Source of the DNA: Agapetus fuscipes
Lineage: Eukaryota > Arthropoda > Insecta > Trichoptera > Glossosomatidae
Direction of reading: 5' to 3'
Length of the DNA: 64,000 nucleotides
Assembly (NCBI GenBank): GCA_951799405.1
Contig: OX637362.1
Location: 11,580,493-11,644,492, forward strand
Position numbers and translations under genes: made by a program. The notes below the pieces were generated by a model that made no database searches, was not told where the DNA came from, and was given only the letters and a program-made list of their open reading frames with translations. Positions 30,601 through 39,400 of the stretch are shown piece after piece (position 1 is the stretch's first letter; every line of letters begins with the position of its first letter).

Positions 30601-33266
30601 TGTACGTATACAAAAAGGCCGACTATACAATAATTAACAATTCTTTGTCTATGGTCGATTGGGACTCAATTCTGGATTCGGATGATATTGATGAGATGGT
30701 GGATAATTTCTACCGTGTGGTAAATGAAATTATTGATGAATATGTCCCGAAATCTCGATTATGTAGCACCAATACGCAGTACCCTCCTTGGTATTCCAAC
30801 GCTTTGAAGAAAATCTTAAAAGAAAAACAATTGTTCCATACTAAGTTTAGGCGTTACGGAAATCCGTTGGACTACTCCACATTTTCATTACTAAGAAGTA
30901 GATTCAAACAACAGGAAAAGATATGCAAGCGTAAATATTTGAACCACATGGAGACGTCTATTAGAAATGACCCCAAAAAACTATTTTCCTTTATTAAATC
31001 AAAAAAAGGCGAAAGCTGTATTCCAAATGAAATGAAGTATGAAAATGAAATAAAAAATGATGCTGCTGGGATATCTGACTTGTTCCTTAAATACTTTTCC
31101 TCCGTTTTCGTGGAAGATGATGGTTTATCGGTTGCACGTCAATCTGGTGATTCATTTAATGATTGCTCCACTATCTCGTCCATAGTCATCAATGAGGATA
31201 GGTTATGTGAAAGCATTCGCTCATTAGACGTGAGGAAAGGTTGTGGTCCGGATGGTTTGCCGGTTATTTTCATAAAAAACTGTTGTGATAAATTAATTAA
31301 GCCATTAGCAATAATATTTAAAAAATCACTTAGTCTGGGTGTTTTTCCACGTAAATGGAAATATGCGCACATAGTACCAATTTACAAATCTGGAAATAAA
31401 GACAATGTTGAAAACTATCGCCCTGTATCTAAGTTATCTATATTTGGGAAGTTACTCGAAAAAATAGCATATGATCAGATTTTCTCCGCGGTGAAAAATG
31501 CAATTGATGTAAATCAACATGGGTTTTTACCAGGTAGGTCCACCGCATCAAATCTGGTACTGTTTACGGAAAAAATTCTAAAGATTATGGACGCAGGATC
31601 TCAGGCTGATGTGATCTACACTGATTACTCCAAATGTTTTGATAAGATTAGCCACAATATCCTAATTGCCAAGCTGGAGTGGCAAGGAATACACGGTGAC
31701 CTACTCCGGTGGCTCAAATCATACCTGTATGATAGAACAATATCTGTAACGATTGGGGGAATCACCTCCAAACGTGAACGGGTCGTCTCGGGTGTGCCGC
31801 AGGGTAGCCATCTGGGTCCTCTTTTATTCTTAATTTTTATTAACGATATAAGACATTGCTTCCTCAATTCAAGCGTCTTACTTTATGCAGACGATATGAA
31901 GATTTTTTCAGAGGTGGCATCCGTGAGAGATTGTGTATCTATCCAAAGAGATTTGAAACGCTTTGGTGACTATTGTATCGTAAATAAACTTTCTTTAAAT
32001 GTTTCTAAATGTTGCATCGTGAGGTTCACTAGGAAAAAGAACCCATTAGTCTTTGAATACGAGATTCAATCGGAGTTCGTGGAACCTGCCGATCAAGTAC
32101 GTGATCTGGGGCTTGTATTAGACAATAAATTGAGATTCAATTACCACATAGATAGCATCATTAAAAGATCATACAAACTGCTTGGGTTTGTTTTGAGATC
32201 TTGTAAGCCATTCCGAAACACTGCAGTGGCATTATGTCTTTATAAAGTTTACGTAAGACCAATACTTGAATATGCTTGCCAAGTTTGGAACCCGCAATAT
32301 ATCATCTATGTCAATAGATTAGAGGCCATCCAAAAACGCCTCATCAGGACACTCTTGTACCGAGACGGTCTCCATCGAGAGCTTGCCGATTATCATACGG
32401 CGCTGCAACACTATGGTTTGTTTTCGCTCCAAGCGAGACGGAGTATTCTGGACCTAATGTTCCTATTCAAACTCATCCGGGGTAACGTGTCTTGCTCCGA
32501 ACTCCTGTCTGAAGTGGGAATCCGAGTGCCTAGGATGACGTCAAGAAACACCAAAATCCAGCTCTATATTCCGTCTCACAAAACAAATTCATACGGAAAC
32601 TCATTCCTCTTGAGAGCTTCGCGGTTGTTCAATGAAAAGTTTAGTGAACTGGATATTTTTTACCAATCGACCAATACTTTGAAAAAGTTAACGACGGCCA
32701 TACTTTGCCCTTAATTCTTGATTAATGATGTAAAATAATAATAATAATAATAATAATTGTAATTGTAATAATAATAGAAACGTGTTCATGAAATATAATG
32801 AATTTTGACTAGAATTTCAGTGTGTAGGTATTAGTGAGTGGGAAAAATTAAAATTATAATTGAAAATATTGGCATGTTCAAGTGAATGTAAGGCTGATTT
32901 GATATATGTAATTCTGTTTTTATCTTTTATTGTTTGGTGTCATTACGGTTATCATGATTATTTTAATAGGTTTTTATATTTTATATTTTGTGTTTGAAAA
33001 AAAAAGGGAAAAATATCTTACTATCATTAGTATTGATATTTATATTCTTTTTTTTATTTTAATACTTATATTTAATGTCAACATTGTATGAAAAAATATC
33101 ATATTGTCATTAGTATTTATATTTATATTCTTTTTTATATTCTTTTTATTTTTAATACTTATATTTAATGTCAACATTGTAATTGGGAAGGTACAACATC
33201 AATTGTATATATTTTTATTATTGTTTTATATATTTTAATGTATTTTCCTGTTTTGTTGAATAAACT

Positions 33267-33303
<37 letters not shown>

Positions 33304-36300
33304 TGTATGAGAAAGATTATGACTCTGGAGGAAATGAAAGAAGTATGTAAGGACAGAAAGAAATGGCGGTTGATCTGTAATGTTGGCGGCTAGGGTTTAT
33401 TAAATTGGAATTTGTCTTCTGTTTTAGTTTTGATGTCCATAAGTAGATAATATTATTTATGGATTTAAAAAATGTAATTTGTTGTGTATGTTCTTTGACT
33501 TATAGGTTGGTATGCGGCTGACCACCCATGCTGTAAAAATGGTTCACTTTGCCAATGTCACCCCTGTCTGATGTCTCAGAGAAGGACGGCAAAAGTTGCA
33601 GGGTGTATTTCCATTTGAGATCTGGTTTTTATGTTGTAGGTTCACATGCGGCATGTGCCAGCGCGAACTTGTACGTGTCTGGTTGTGAAAATGCATGTAT
33701 TGTGAATTTCCATTGTAACATATCCTTGCAACTTAGATTAGATTAGATTAGTGCATCTTATTTTCATCCACAATTTTACAACGAGGTCGGAACATTTTTG
33801 AATTTGAAACTTTCTTGGTGAGGCTTGTATGGGACTGCCGTCCTTAGCAAACGATAACACTTTTTTTTTGCTTTTTCCCTAAAAACCCGGCCAGGTGACG
33901 CCACATTTTTGTATGTCAATTTGTCGTGCGGACCTCATGAAAATCATTGTGCATTGATTAATAATGACTTTTTACATTTTTATATCTTGGATGCTCTTTA
34001 TTGCGTCTGATTGATTTTCATTCACAATTTTACAATTATATTTAGGGTTGATCTGGTCAATCTGGTGATCTGGCTCAGTTGGTACAATGCTTGCGTTCCA
34101 GGACAGAATACTGGGGTTTGATTTGAGGCTACACATATAGTGTAACTTCATGCTTGCGTTATCCCTGAAGGGGTCGCATGTGGCGATTCCGGACCTATTT
34201 ATTTTTACGGGTAAGGTCAGCCTCACACTAACCACTTTCAGTTGAAGTGGGGGTTTCCCAGCTCCCGGGGGGGCTGGTTCTCATTTCTTGTGAAGGCTGA
34301 GTAAACCTTGAAATCAAACCCTTGCTCTCGGCATGGAATGCAAGCATTCTACCAATTGAGCTATCGACCTTTTAACGAGCTTGGTCATCGTCGCTACAAA
34401 GCGCCAATTCTCAAGCAAGACCCAGTTGCTGTAAGGCTGGATGGACCTTTGGTGACCAGTCATCGGTAAAGGTTTTTTTTATTAATTTTTCAACCCAGCG
34501 AAGAGAAAATTTGAAAATATAAATGCTATATTTTTGTGCTCCGCCGGGATTCGAACCCAAAACCTTCCATCCACCATCCCACCAAGGGTGTCAGAAATGA
34601 TTCCCGTTGTAGTGGTTATTTCAAACCTAAGATCAAAGATCGTTCTCCAGTTCCTCCTGTCCTCTACAAACGTCCATGCAGATTATTTTATGGAACATGG
34701 CAATCTGTCATTTTCTGCACATATCCGGCCCAACTCATTCTTAACAATTTCATATATCAGGGACCTTTTTTATTTAAAGAAATCCTGTGCGGGAGACTAC
34801 CTAGATATCAGAAACTCTAGGAGTCCATGACCCTTGTTGTAGTTCCGCAGAGGTGTTTATGAACTTGGTCGTCGCTACAAAGCGCCAATACTCAAGCAAG
34901 ACCCAGTTGCTGTAAGGCTGGATGGACCTTTAGTGACCGGTCTTTGATAAAGGTTTTTATGATTTTTTCAACCGAGCGAAGAGCATATTTGAAAATATAA
35001 ATGGTATGTTTTTTGTGCTCCACCGGGATTCGAACACGCAACCTTCCATTTATGAGTCCAAAGTGCTGCCACTGGACTACGGACTGGTCAAACCTTGTAC
35101 TTCAATGTACTTTTTTATTGTTTTTAATGTGCATGGTTTGTGAAAGTAATAACTTGTATTTTTCAGGACGCCATGTTGCAGATCAGTCGACGAGAGGGTG
35201 TGACAACACTGTGGTCTGGTTTGAGTCCCACATTAGTTCTGGCCGTCCCGTCCATGGTTATATACCTCGCGGCCTTTGAACAGATGAAAGAAGGCATTGG
35301 AGATTACTACGCGGAAAAGACTAAAGATTGTGAGTACACTGCCAAATTAATTGATTGATGTGAATGTGGTTCTACAAATAAAATGTGATAATATTAATTT
35401 ATGATAAGAGACTATGTAATCAGTACGTAGAATATATAACACACTGGTTTATGCTCCCATGTTGTAGGAAGTAAAAAATGTATGGATGATTGCATTGTTA
35501 ATTATGCTGATTATGAAAAAAAATCACACAAAGATTCAAAAGGTGTGAAGTTTCATGTTCAGTATGATGGCCATCTTTGATTGCCTGCGTGTCCCACAGT
35601 CACAGTTCGCCGTACTTACACTGCTCACAGCACCTGAATTAAAGGGGAAATATTTGATATTTGTTATTTTGGCGTTGATGTTGTGGTAAAGGGAGACCGA
35701 GAAAGGTATGGATGGTTCAAATTTCTGAAATAGCGAATGAATAGGATATCCAGAGTCATAATAAAAGGAGAGCTTCTATGAAGAAGGTCATGACTCTGGA
35801 TGAAATGAAAGAAGTATGTAAGGACAGAAAGAAATGGTGGTTTATTATTATTATTATTGTTCGCGCTTAAACATGTCACGTGTGGACTTACAATATAAAA
35901 ACCCAATCTCAGATGAACAAAAGCCCTGCAACTCTTGCCGACTTTCCCTGAAACAGGAAGACAAGGCAGTTTATACTCAATAACTGTAAAATAAAAAAAA
36001 ACTGTTTTTTTTTACAGAAAACGGCTTTTTAATTAATATTTGAACACATTGTTTGAAGGTAGTCAGCCTGTATGGATTCCTTTACTTGCCGGTGTGATAG
36101 CCAGGACTGTGTCTGCTGTCGTCCTCAACCCCATAGAACTGATTAGAACTAAAATGCAGTCTGAGAAGAAATCTTTCTATGGTGAGTTGTTGGAATTTTC
36201 AGTGTCTCGGATATCTTTCAAATTACTTTTTGATACTCTTTGACGGGTCCGTAGTCTAGTGGTTAACACCTCTGACTCGTAAATGCAAGTTTGTGGGTTC

Positions 36301-38291
36301 GAATCCCGGTGGAGCACCAAAAATATACCATTTATATTTTCAAAGATGCTCTTCGCTGGGTGAAAAATTCATATACGTTTACCAAAGACCGCTCACCAAA
36401 GGTCCATCCAGCCTTACAGCAACTGGGCATTGCTTGAGAATTGGCGCTTTCTACAGCGACGACCAAGCTTGCAGAGGGCTCTTGAGGTGTGATACACACC
36501 AAAACAGCGCTCACCAAATAAATCATATTATTATTATTAAAGTTACTGCTTCTTGTCATTATTGGACCTGTGAATGGACTTGGTACAAATTCTATAGACA
36601 ACAAAATTGTGACGTCACACGGCAGGGTTGATATGGAAAATATAAACAAATATTTTGTTGTAGGCTCTTAAGGACTTGTCCTATAGACGTATCGCGTTTG
36701 TTAGCGGGCATTTTCAAATTTATGCAGAGCCCATTTTATAAAACCCTTGCCAAAGATTGTTGCTCTCAGGAAATGAAAATCTGATTCCCAAAAATCAAGG
36801 GAAAATGTATGTGTTTTATAGCACTTCTTGTTAAATTCTTTTCAGTTTATTAAACATCTAATAAGCATTAAAGTATTGCCAGTAATACAATGATAGGTAT
36901 ATGTAAAAATTAAATCTTATTTAAAAATTACATCATACAGATTTTTTTGCTGCACAGATCCCGTGCTTCTGTTTCTCATAAATCCCACATAAGTTATTCA
37001 TGGTAAAAGAAATTTGTTTGCAATTTTCAGAAACTCGAAGACACATCAGTAGAGCTATCCAAGCCGAAGGACCTCAAGGATTGTGGAGAGGACTCGGAGC
37101 AACTTTGATGAGAGAAGTTCCATTTTCAGGTTTGTTCGTACATCATTTCTCTCTCTTTCCGATGAAGCTGCAACCCCAAATTGAGCCTTTGCCTCCAATT
37201 CCTCCTGTCCTCCATCTTGTGTAACTTAAATTACCTTTTTACTAAATTACTTACCAAAGGTTGTAGTGTCTTACTGATTGTGTGCATTTTTGTTTCAGGA
37301 ATCTATTGGGTGTGCTACGAATCGATAAAAAAGTATTTTGGCAAGACTGACATTAAACAAAGCAATATAGTATTTAATTTTATGGCTGCAGGGTTTTCAG
37401 GCTGCGTGAGTATGATTTATAATTTAAGTGTTGCAAAATATACATCGTTTCGACTGCTCCAAGGAAGAAGGAAGTAACTCCGAAATTTAGGTTTTTAACT
37501 TATTGCCATTTCTGAGGGTAACAAATTATTATCTTCATTCCAAGATGACAGCCGTGTCTCTATCTCTTTTAAATTCGTCAATAAATTAATGTAAAAAATA
37601 GTTTATGCATTGTACTCCATGGACTAAATAACATTTAATTGGCTTTCCTGCAAAACTGTCTTTTTTGACTTAGTGCTGTCTTCCTTGGAGCAGTCGATTT
37701 TATCTAAATTATTTAAATAAAGTTTATTTTTGTATTTTTGTACAGGTTTCTGCAGTTATGACTCTGCCATTTGATGTTGTGAAAACTCACCAACAAATAG
37801 GGTTTGGCGAGCACAATAATTTAGGTGAATAAAATTACAAATATTCATTCCATTATCTACAAAATATAAGGATATCATCCGCCACCTCACCAACACCCAA
37901 CACCTCTGGGGCACTCCAACAAGTGTCACAGACCTCCAGATTCTCTTAAATCTTGGGAGTCTCACGCACAGGATACCTTTAAAGAATCTATGATTAGAAA
38001 TAAAACAAAAACTCATGCTCCATCTATATATTATATCTTTTAAATTAATTGATGAAGTTAACTTATATTTGAATTCTTACAGGTAATTATAAGGAGAATG
38101 GTATTGTAAAGACCATGTTGGAGATTCGCAAGCATGAAGGAACCTCAGGGCTGTTCAGAGGCTTGGTGCCGAGATTAATCAAAGTTGCGCCGGCCTGCGC
38201 CATCATGATCTCATCATTTGAATTCGGAAAAACATTCTTTCACAATTACAACCTTAGGATTTATTATCAGATGCAAAATGAAGAAAATTAA
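24536..38291 (+). CDS. SLC25A40: SLC25A39/SLC25A40-type mitochondrial carrier (shawn/tyler), complete 8-exon gene
   Basis: The product is an inner-membrane carrier of the SLC25 family. The vertebrate relatives import glutathione into mitochondria. Coding exons are 24536-24647, 26093-26235, 35167-35329, 36059-36181, 37031-37129, 37299-37405, 37746-37824 and 38083-38291. They total 1035 nt (344 residues plus TAA) with all phases matching at GT-AG introns. The three carrier signatures are PLDVVK (40-45), PIELIR (164-169) and PFDVVK (257-262). Subfamily blocks are LWSGLSPTLVLAVP, ELIRTKMQS, LWRGLGATLMREVPFS, and GLVPRLIKVAPACAIMIS followed by EFGKTFF. An in-frame TAA just before the ATG supports the start. 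AATAAA lies at 38361-38366. Intron 2 (about 8.9 kb) holds a complete LINE in the sense direction. The first matrix loop (about 46-80) has a single Cys (C59). The choice between 39 and 40 is not settled. Confidence 0.96.
24648..25000. other. Carrier intron 1, nothing recognised except family D traces
   Basis: AT-rich. A weak family D motif lies at 24850-24910. Confidence 0.3.
25005..25298. mobile_element. MITE family 2 (GGGGCYGTCCATA ends), copy a
   Basis: The ends are GGGGCTGTCCATATATTACG and the inverse of GGGGCCGTCCATAAATTACG. The flanking trinucleotides are ATT and ATA. The interior has G-runs and ATGGCAAATGAT. It lies in carrier intron 1. Confidence 0.8.
25336..25500 (+). repeat. Repeat family D
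   Basis: GCATAGACAAAATTATGTCG, CTGGCCGGGTTGCTAGAG, AAGACGGCAGTCCCATAC. Diverged copies or parts are at 23900-23950, 25760-25870, 33795-33945 (-), 36580-36670, 42168-42310 and 63165-63255 (-). Confidence 0.6.
26093..26235 (+). CDS. SLC25A40: Mitochondrial carrier coding exon 2
   Basis: Residues 38-85, TTPLDVVKIRMQAQQ through the first matrix loop to YYKGIA. Acceptor GTTTTCCAG, donor GTGAGT. Confidence 0.95.
26400..26625 (+). mobile_element. Repeat family C
   Basis: CCTTGATTTATAGGTTGGTA to TTGCAACTTAGATTATAG, with a small internal deletion. Confidence 0.75.
26812..27048 (-). mobile_element. Repeat family C
   Basis: Minus-strand copy, CTAAGTTGCAAGGATATATT to CCTATAAGTCAAGGAATAC. Confidence 0.75.
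27445..27487 (+). mobile_element. Family F LINE fragment, 5' side of the nested insertion
   Basis: Reads ...NGISRVIIK, the same segment as at 35740-35770 and 51890-51960 (-). It is cut by the full-length LINE and continues at 33297. Confidence 0.7.
27853..28635 (+). CDS. LINE ORF1 protein with coiled coil and FP-like C-terminal domain
   Basis: 260 residues. About 15-105 is heptad-rich and Leu/Lys/Glu-rich, predicting a coiled coil for self-association. NNLEISGVPES (about 110-120) and the C-terminal block AVYLNDHLTSTSKSLLRAAK to FVWSRDCRLFVRKN match the FP-type domain found in many insect LINE ORF1 proteins. Known ORF1 proteins bind the element RNA in cytoplasmic particles; that role is inferred here. 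No zinc knuckle is seen. A second frame (28515 on) overlaps the last 121 nt. Confidence 0.88.
   Translation: MEGGRRRKAVTTTPITVSSPVDLVEELRLIKVELRELRPLKGVIEALNKDIAELKKAVTYQDERVDDLAQKVGEYGGRIVEIGNKVEGFECRLIALELNQEKNEQEKRKNNLEISGVPESPRKEPQEVALAIAVALGVSLTPADITFASRAAHTSREAAKRPRAIILQLKEQSKKDALLAAVRRAKGITADKVGYAGKTAVYLNDHLTSTSKSLLRAAKAKCLSAGFQFVWSRDCRLFVRKNPTSPPIRISREEDLKKIL
28515..29666 (+). CDS. Unexplained third open frame of the LINE, hydrophobic product
   Basis: This frame stays open for 383 codons in the -1 phase relative to ORF1, overlapping its end by 121 nt and covering most of the inter-ORF zone. The first ATG is at 28782, giving about 294 codons. It lies in the same phase as ORF2 but ends 177 nt before it. 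The middle (about 120-200) is Lys/Asn/Ile-rich. The rest is strongly hydrophobic (Leu/Phe/Tyr/Cys), with several possible membrane spans. Its last third is a 21-bp minisatellite that is open in every forward frame, so openness there means little. The A-rich part at 28870-29130 avoids TAA only in this frame, which is harder to explain by chance. I recognise no family. Confidence 0.3.
   Translation: MPECGISVCLVKRLSFIRQEEPHFTANPDIKRRGLKENIIITALTFGLLISNENITIIYAQWSNVFAILFRFLNVCLLVLSSINACTFAMVLFLMFICSNLHLVLRFCSSMSGGQGSLAKACKSIIINNVNMLIFKANQPQRKSTKSDHRLSRIYLLISRYLNHKINKKIIKFKIIQEDYDIIHYSTTIILLNLKIKKNIKDKSLKPIIFILVIYRLRLCTLTSSLFFKHLYLLLFPLYIYWMFPSSFVLYFRMIIIVALTLYCLMLLLHFYLLSFLHYHLCTSLWFYTVILLFYTISLFYTTILFTLLFYCFSLLFYCVTLLFYGFTLLYCFTPQLYCFILLFYCSTLLFYCFTLFLLLYLMFYTSCLFTFTFVLLQVCYVL
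29380..29585 (+). repeat. 21-bp-period minisatellite inside the LINE
   Basis: Imperfect units of the type TTTTATTGTTTTACACTAC and TA, repeated about ten times. The period is a multiple of three and the unit lacks stops in all three forward frames. Confidence 0.8.
29844..32714 (+). CDS. LINE ORF2: AP endonuclease and reverse transcriptase
   Basis: 956 intact residues. The N-terminal endonuclease domain (about 1-240) shows YYQNVNGLRSK, LTETFL, GCVYIPPG, IAGDFNL, ILDLVLCN and the terminal His block PEDRHHKSL. The reverse transcriptase (about 440-740) shows WKYAHIVPIYKSG, ENYRPVS, QHGFLPGRST, YTDYSKCFDKISH, SGVPQGSHLGPLLF and the catalytic YADD in LLYADDMKIF. The C-terminal region has PILEYACQVWNP and QARRSILDL. 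The enzyme nicks the target and primes cDNA on the 3' end. The start MYSVYYQNVNG puts the endonuclease motif directly at the N-terminus, as in related elements. Confidence 0.95.
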   Translation: MYSVYYQNVNGLRSKTHTLLTNILSDDYDIILLTETFLTDGIYDAELIPSNYNVYRRDRDYDRTLQSKGGGVLICVNKNIKSRARPEWHSLSEDLWVTISTGNANPDLHIGCVYIPPGPTHNLSLRQHIDKACEIFTENVIDTFFIAGDFNLSTNIFPLPEGNTPDDEFTPYSDPSTLIVQDFMSFSDLRQFNGLPNVNGRILDLVLCNKNVTVDTPLSPLVPEDRHHKSLCMRVTHHSGILSSLRTSTPRMVYVYKKADYTIINNSLSMVDWDSILDSDDIDEMVDNFYRVVNEIIDEYVPKSRLCSTNTQYPPWYSNALKKILKEKQLFHTKFRRYGNPLDYSTFSLLRSRFKQQEKICKRKYLNHMETSIRNDPKKLFSFIKSKKGESCIPNEMKYENEIKNDAAGISDLFLKYFSSVFVEDDGLSVARQSGDSFNDCSTISSIVINEDRLCESIRSLDVRKGCGPDGLPVIFIKNCCDKLIKPLAIIFKKSLSLGVFPRKWKYAHIVPIYKSGNKDNVENYRPVSKLSIFGKLLEKIAYDQIFSAVKNAIDVNQHGFLPGRSTASNLVLFTEKILKIMDAGSQADVIYTDYSKCFDKISHNILIAKLEWQGIHGDLLRWLKSYLYDRTISVTIGGITSKRERVVSGVPQGSHLGPLLFLIFINDIRHCFLNSSVLLYADDMKIFSEVASVRDCVSIQRDLKRFGDYCIVNKLSLNVSKCCIVRFTRKKNPLVFEYEIQSEFVEPADQVRDLGLVLDNKLRFNYHIDSIIKRSYKLLGFVLRSCKPFRNTAVALCLYKVYVRPILEYACQVWNPQYIIYVNRLEAIQKRLIRTLLYRDGLHRELADYHTALQHYGLFSLQARRSILDLMFLFKLIRGNVSCSELLSEVGIRVPRMTSRNTKIQLYIPSHKTNSYGNSFLLRASRLFNEKFSELDIFYQSTNTLKKLTTAILCP
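32738..32757 (+). repeat. TAA microsatellite in the LINE 3' UTR
   Basis: About seven tandem AAT/TAA units directly after the ORF2 stop region. Confidence 0.7.
33297..33385 (+). mobile_element. Family F LINE fragment, 3' side of the nested insertion
   Basis: Encodes RKIMTLEEMKEVCKDRKKWR. Together with 27445-27487 it restores the family F C-terminal segment interrupted by the insertion. Confidence 0.75.
33492..33748 (+). mobile_element. Repeat family C
   Basis: CTTTGACTTATAGGTTGGTA to CAACTTAGATTAGATTAGAT, a clean AGATT-type tail. Confidence 0.78.
34124..34373 (-). mobile_element. SINE family B
   Basis: Minus-strand copy, GCTACACATATAGTGTAACT to AGCTATCGACC, with part of the head deleted. 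Confidence 0.78.
34376..34575 (-). mobile_element. SINE family A, truncated, joined to family B copies
   Basis: From AACGAGCTTGGTCATCG to the B box inverse GGGATTCGAACCC. It abuts family B at 34373 and a short family B piece at about 34580-34640. Confidence 0.7.
34770..35094 (-). mobile_element. SINE family A variant with a LINE 3' end
   Basis: Same chimeric structure as 17990-18302: AAATCCTGTGCGGGAGACTA tail, then family A body and head up to CTACGGACTGG. Confidence 0.7.
35167..35329 (+). CDS. SLC25A40: Mitochondrial carrier coding exon 3
   Basis: Residues 86-139 plus one base (DAMLQISRREG, then TTLWSGLSPTLVLAVP). Acceptor TTTCAG, donor GATT|GTGAGT. Confidence 0.96.
35690..35845 (+). mobile_element. 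Family F LINE fragment
   Basis: GKGRPRKVWMVQISEIANE, stop, DIQSHNKRRASMKKVMTLDE. It is one stop away from the consensus. Carrier intron 3. Confidence 0.7.
35862..35960 (-). mobile_element. Repeat family C fragment
   Basis: CGCGCTTAAACATGTCACG to CTTTCCCTGAAACAGG on the minus strand. Confidence 0.6.
36059..36181 (+). CDS. SLC25A40: Mitochondrial carrier coding exon 4
   Basis: Completes Cys140 and reads SQPVWIPLLAGVIART to LNPIELIRTKMQS. The acceptor TTGAAG was chosen because it is the only nearby AG that keeps phase; the polypyrimidine tract is weak. Donor TATG|GTGAGT. Confidence 0.92.
36243..36541 (+). mobile_element. SINE family A, near-complete
   Basis: GGGTCCGTAGTCTAGTGGTT head, GGTTCGAATCCCGG B box, tail ATTATTATTATTAAA. 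Between carrier exons 4 and 5. Confidence 0.85.
37031..37129 (+). CDS. SLC25A40: Mitochondrial carrier coding exon 5
   Basis: Completes Glu181 and encodes TRRHISRAIQAEGPQGLWRG to EVPFS. Acceptor TTTTCAG, donor TCAG|GTTTGT. Confidence 0.95.
37299..37405 (+). CDS. SLC25A40: Mitochondrial carrier coding exon 6
   Basis: Completes Gly214 and encodes IYWVCYESIKKYFGK to MAAGFSGC, ending in phase 0 at GTGAGT. Confidence 0.95.
37451..37696. mobile_element. MITE family 1, copy c (carrier intron 6)
   Basis: Same family and orientation as copy b, with both inverted ends nearly perfect. It starts about 45 bp after the exon 6 donor. Confidence 0.8.
37746..37824 (+). CDS. SLC25A40: Mitochondrial carrier coding exon 7 (third signature)
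   Basis: Residues 250-275 plus one base (VSAVMTLPFDVVKTHQQ to HNNL). Acceptor TTGTACAG, donor TTAG|GTGAAT. Confidence 0.94.
37865..37990 (+). mobile_element. LINE 3' end fragment (donor type)
   Basis: DIIRHLTNTQHLWGTPTSVT, DLQILLNLGSLTHRIPL, an open LINE C-terminus. It lies in carrier intron 7. Confidence 0.6.
38083..38291 (+). CDS. SLC25A40: Mitochondrial carrier last coding exon
   Basis: Completes Gly276 and runs NYKENGIVKTMLEIRKHEG, GLFRGLVPRLIKVAPACAI to the C-terminus YYQMQNEEN plus TAA. Confidence 0.96.
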
Positions 38292-38360
38292 ACGCTGCCT
38301 ATTGATTTTTTAGCCACAACTTGCCCTGGTATTTCAAACCTGACTCATAGACTTGTACTT

Positions 38361-38366
38361 AATAAA
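38361..38366 (+). promoter_or_regulatory. Poly(A) signal of the mitochondrial carrier gene
   Basis: AATAAA 70 bp after the stop codon. It is the first canonical hexamer downstream. Confidence 0.6.
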
Positions 38367-38499
38367 AAGGACAATGTTATAAAAATTATCCTGGTAGATT
38401 TTTTTCAATTTTAAGTCAAATCAGCTAGTTTTGAAACAATGTGTAAAAGAGAATTCAAAGAGTAGACAAATATGTACTGTACTGTATGTGTACTGCGGC

Positions 38500-38770
38500 C
38501 GTTCTACTAGGAGTGGCCGGTATCTCCGCGGAGGCGTCTCCACTTTTTTCTGTCCTTGCATATCTCTTTCATCTCTTCAACATTCATCACTTTCCTCGTA
38601 CATACTCTTCTCTTAGTCTCACTCTGCAGGTTTCATTATTTAGCAATCTCACCTATTTGGTTTATCCATTCCTTCCTCGGTCTTCTTCTTCCATGCTTTC
38701 CTCTGTACACTTTCTTTGTTCATAATCCATTCTTTCAAGATGTCCGAACCAACTTATTGTGCTTTTTAAA
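38500..38770 (-). mobile_element. Family F LINE fragment
   Basis: Minus strand. GGAGTGGCCGGTATCTCCGC end at 38510, followed by the decayed CKDRKK and RPRKEW region. Confidence 0.55.
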
Positions 38771-39020
38771 AATGTCTTCCTTCTTATTTGACACCAAGTG
38801 TACCAAGACTATTAAAGATAAGTATTATTTGATATTTTTATACGTCTGTTTAATATTCCAAAGTAGGTATATAGGTACATGATATTTTTATTAAAATCAT
38901 CCCTTGCTTCTAAATTGCCATAACTTTTTAGGATGAAGCATTGATACATTTTTTTTTAGAAATTGTTGTATACTTAACAGATAATCAATTTTACATTTAT
39001 AAAAAATTGTTTCCAGATTA

Positions 39021-39200
39021 TGTGTTCAGTTGATAGCTCAGTTGGTAAAATGCTAGGATATAAATGATTTCCCGTTTTGGTGTTTATTTCGAACTCAAAA
39101 TAAAAATACCGGCAAGCTTTACTCAGCCTTCTCAAGAAATAAGAATATTTCAAGTGAAGTGGTTGGCGTAAGGTCGGCCCACTTGTGAAAACAAATAGGT
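39021..39200 (+). mobile_element. SINE family B, internally deleted
   Basis: Head GTTGATAGCTCAGTTGGTAA, B box lost, body from AAATGATTTCCCG. Confidence 0.7.
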
Positions 39201-39204
39201 TATT

Positions 39205-39400
39205 ATTTACAGACCATATGCCACTTCGGTTTCAGGGAAAAGCGGCAGGAGTTGCAAGGTTTATGTTCTTGTGAGGTTTTGTTTATTTGTATTCACGTAT
39301 GCAGAATGTGTAGGCGCGAACCTACATGTGCCTGTCTGTGGGCATGCATTTAATATGAGCCTTAAACGTTAACATATCTTTGCAGTTTAGATTATAGATA
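39205..39400 (+). mobile_element. Repeat family C, diverged
   Basis: ACTTCGGTTTCAGGGAAA to TTGCAGTTTAGATTATAGAT. Confidence 0.65.

Larger units (their letters stand above)
27488..33296 (+). mobile_element. Full-length two-ORF LINE (Jockey/CR1-like) in carrier intron 2
   Basis: A 5.8-kb non-LTR retrotransposon with a 365-bp 5' UTR, ORF1 (27853-28635), an AT-rich inter-ORF zone (28636-29843), ORF2 (29844-32714), a 3' UTR with a TAA microsatellite, AATAAA at 33259-33264 and a poly(A) run at 33271-33298. The 6-bp target duplication AAGAGC is at 27482-27487 and 33297-33302. The target is an older LINE (family F), whose reading continues across the insertion. Both ORFs are uninterrupted and the tail is long, so the insertion is probably young. 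It lies in the transcribed direction of the host gene. The clade is judged from protein motifs only. Confidence 0.93.

Noticed and set aside
36016..36058. Acceptor TTTTTTTACAG at 36007-36017 for carrier exon 4
   Set aside because: It would make the split codon TAA, a stop. The acceptor before 36059 restores Cys and keeps the family reading.
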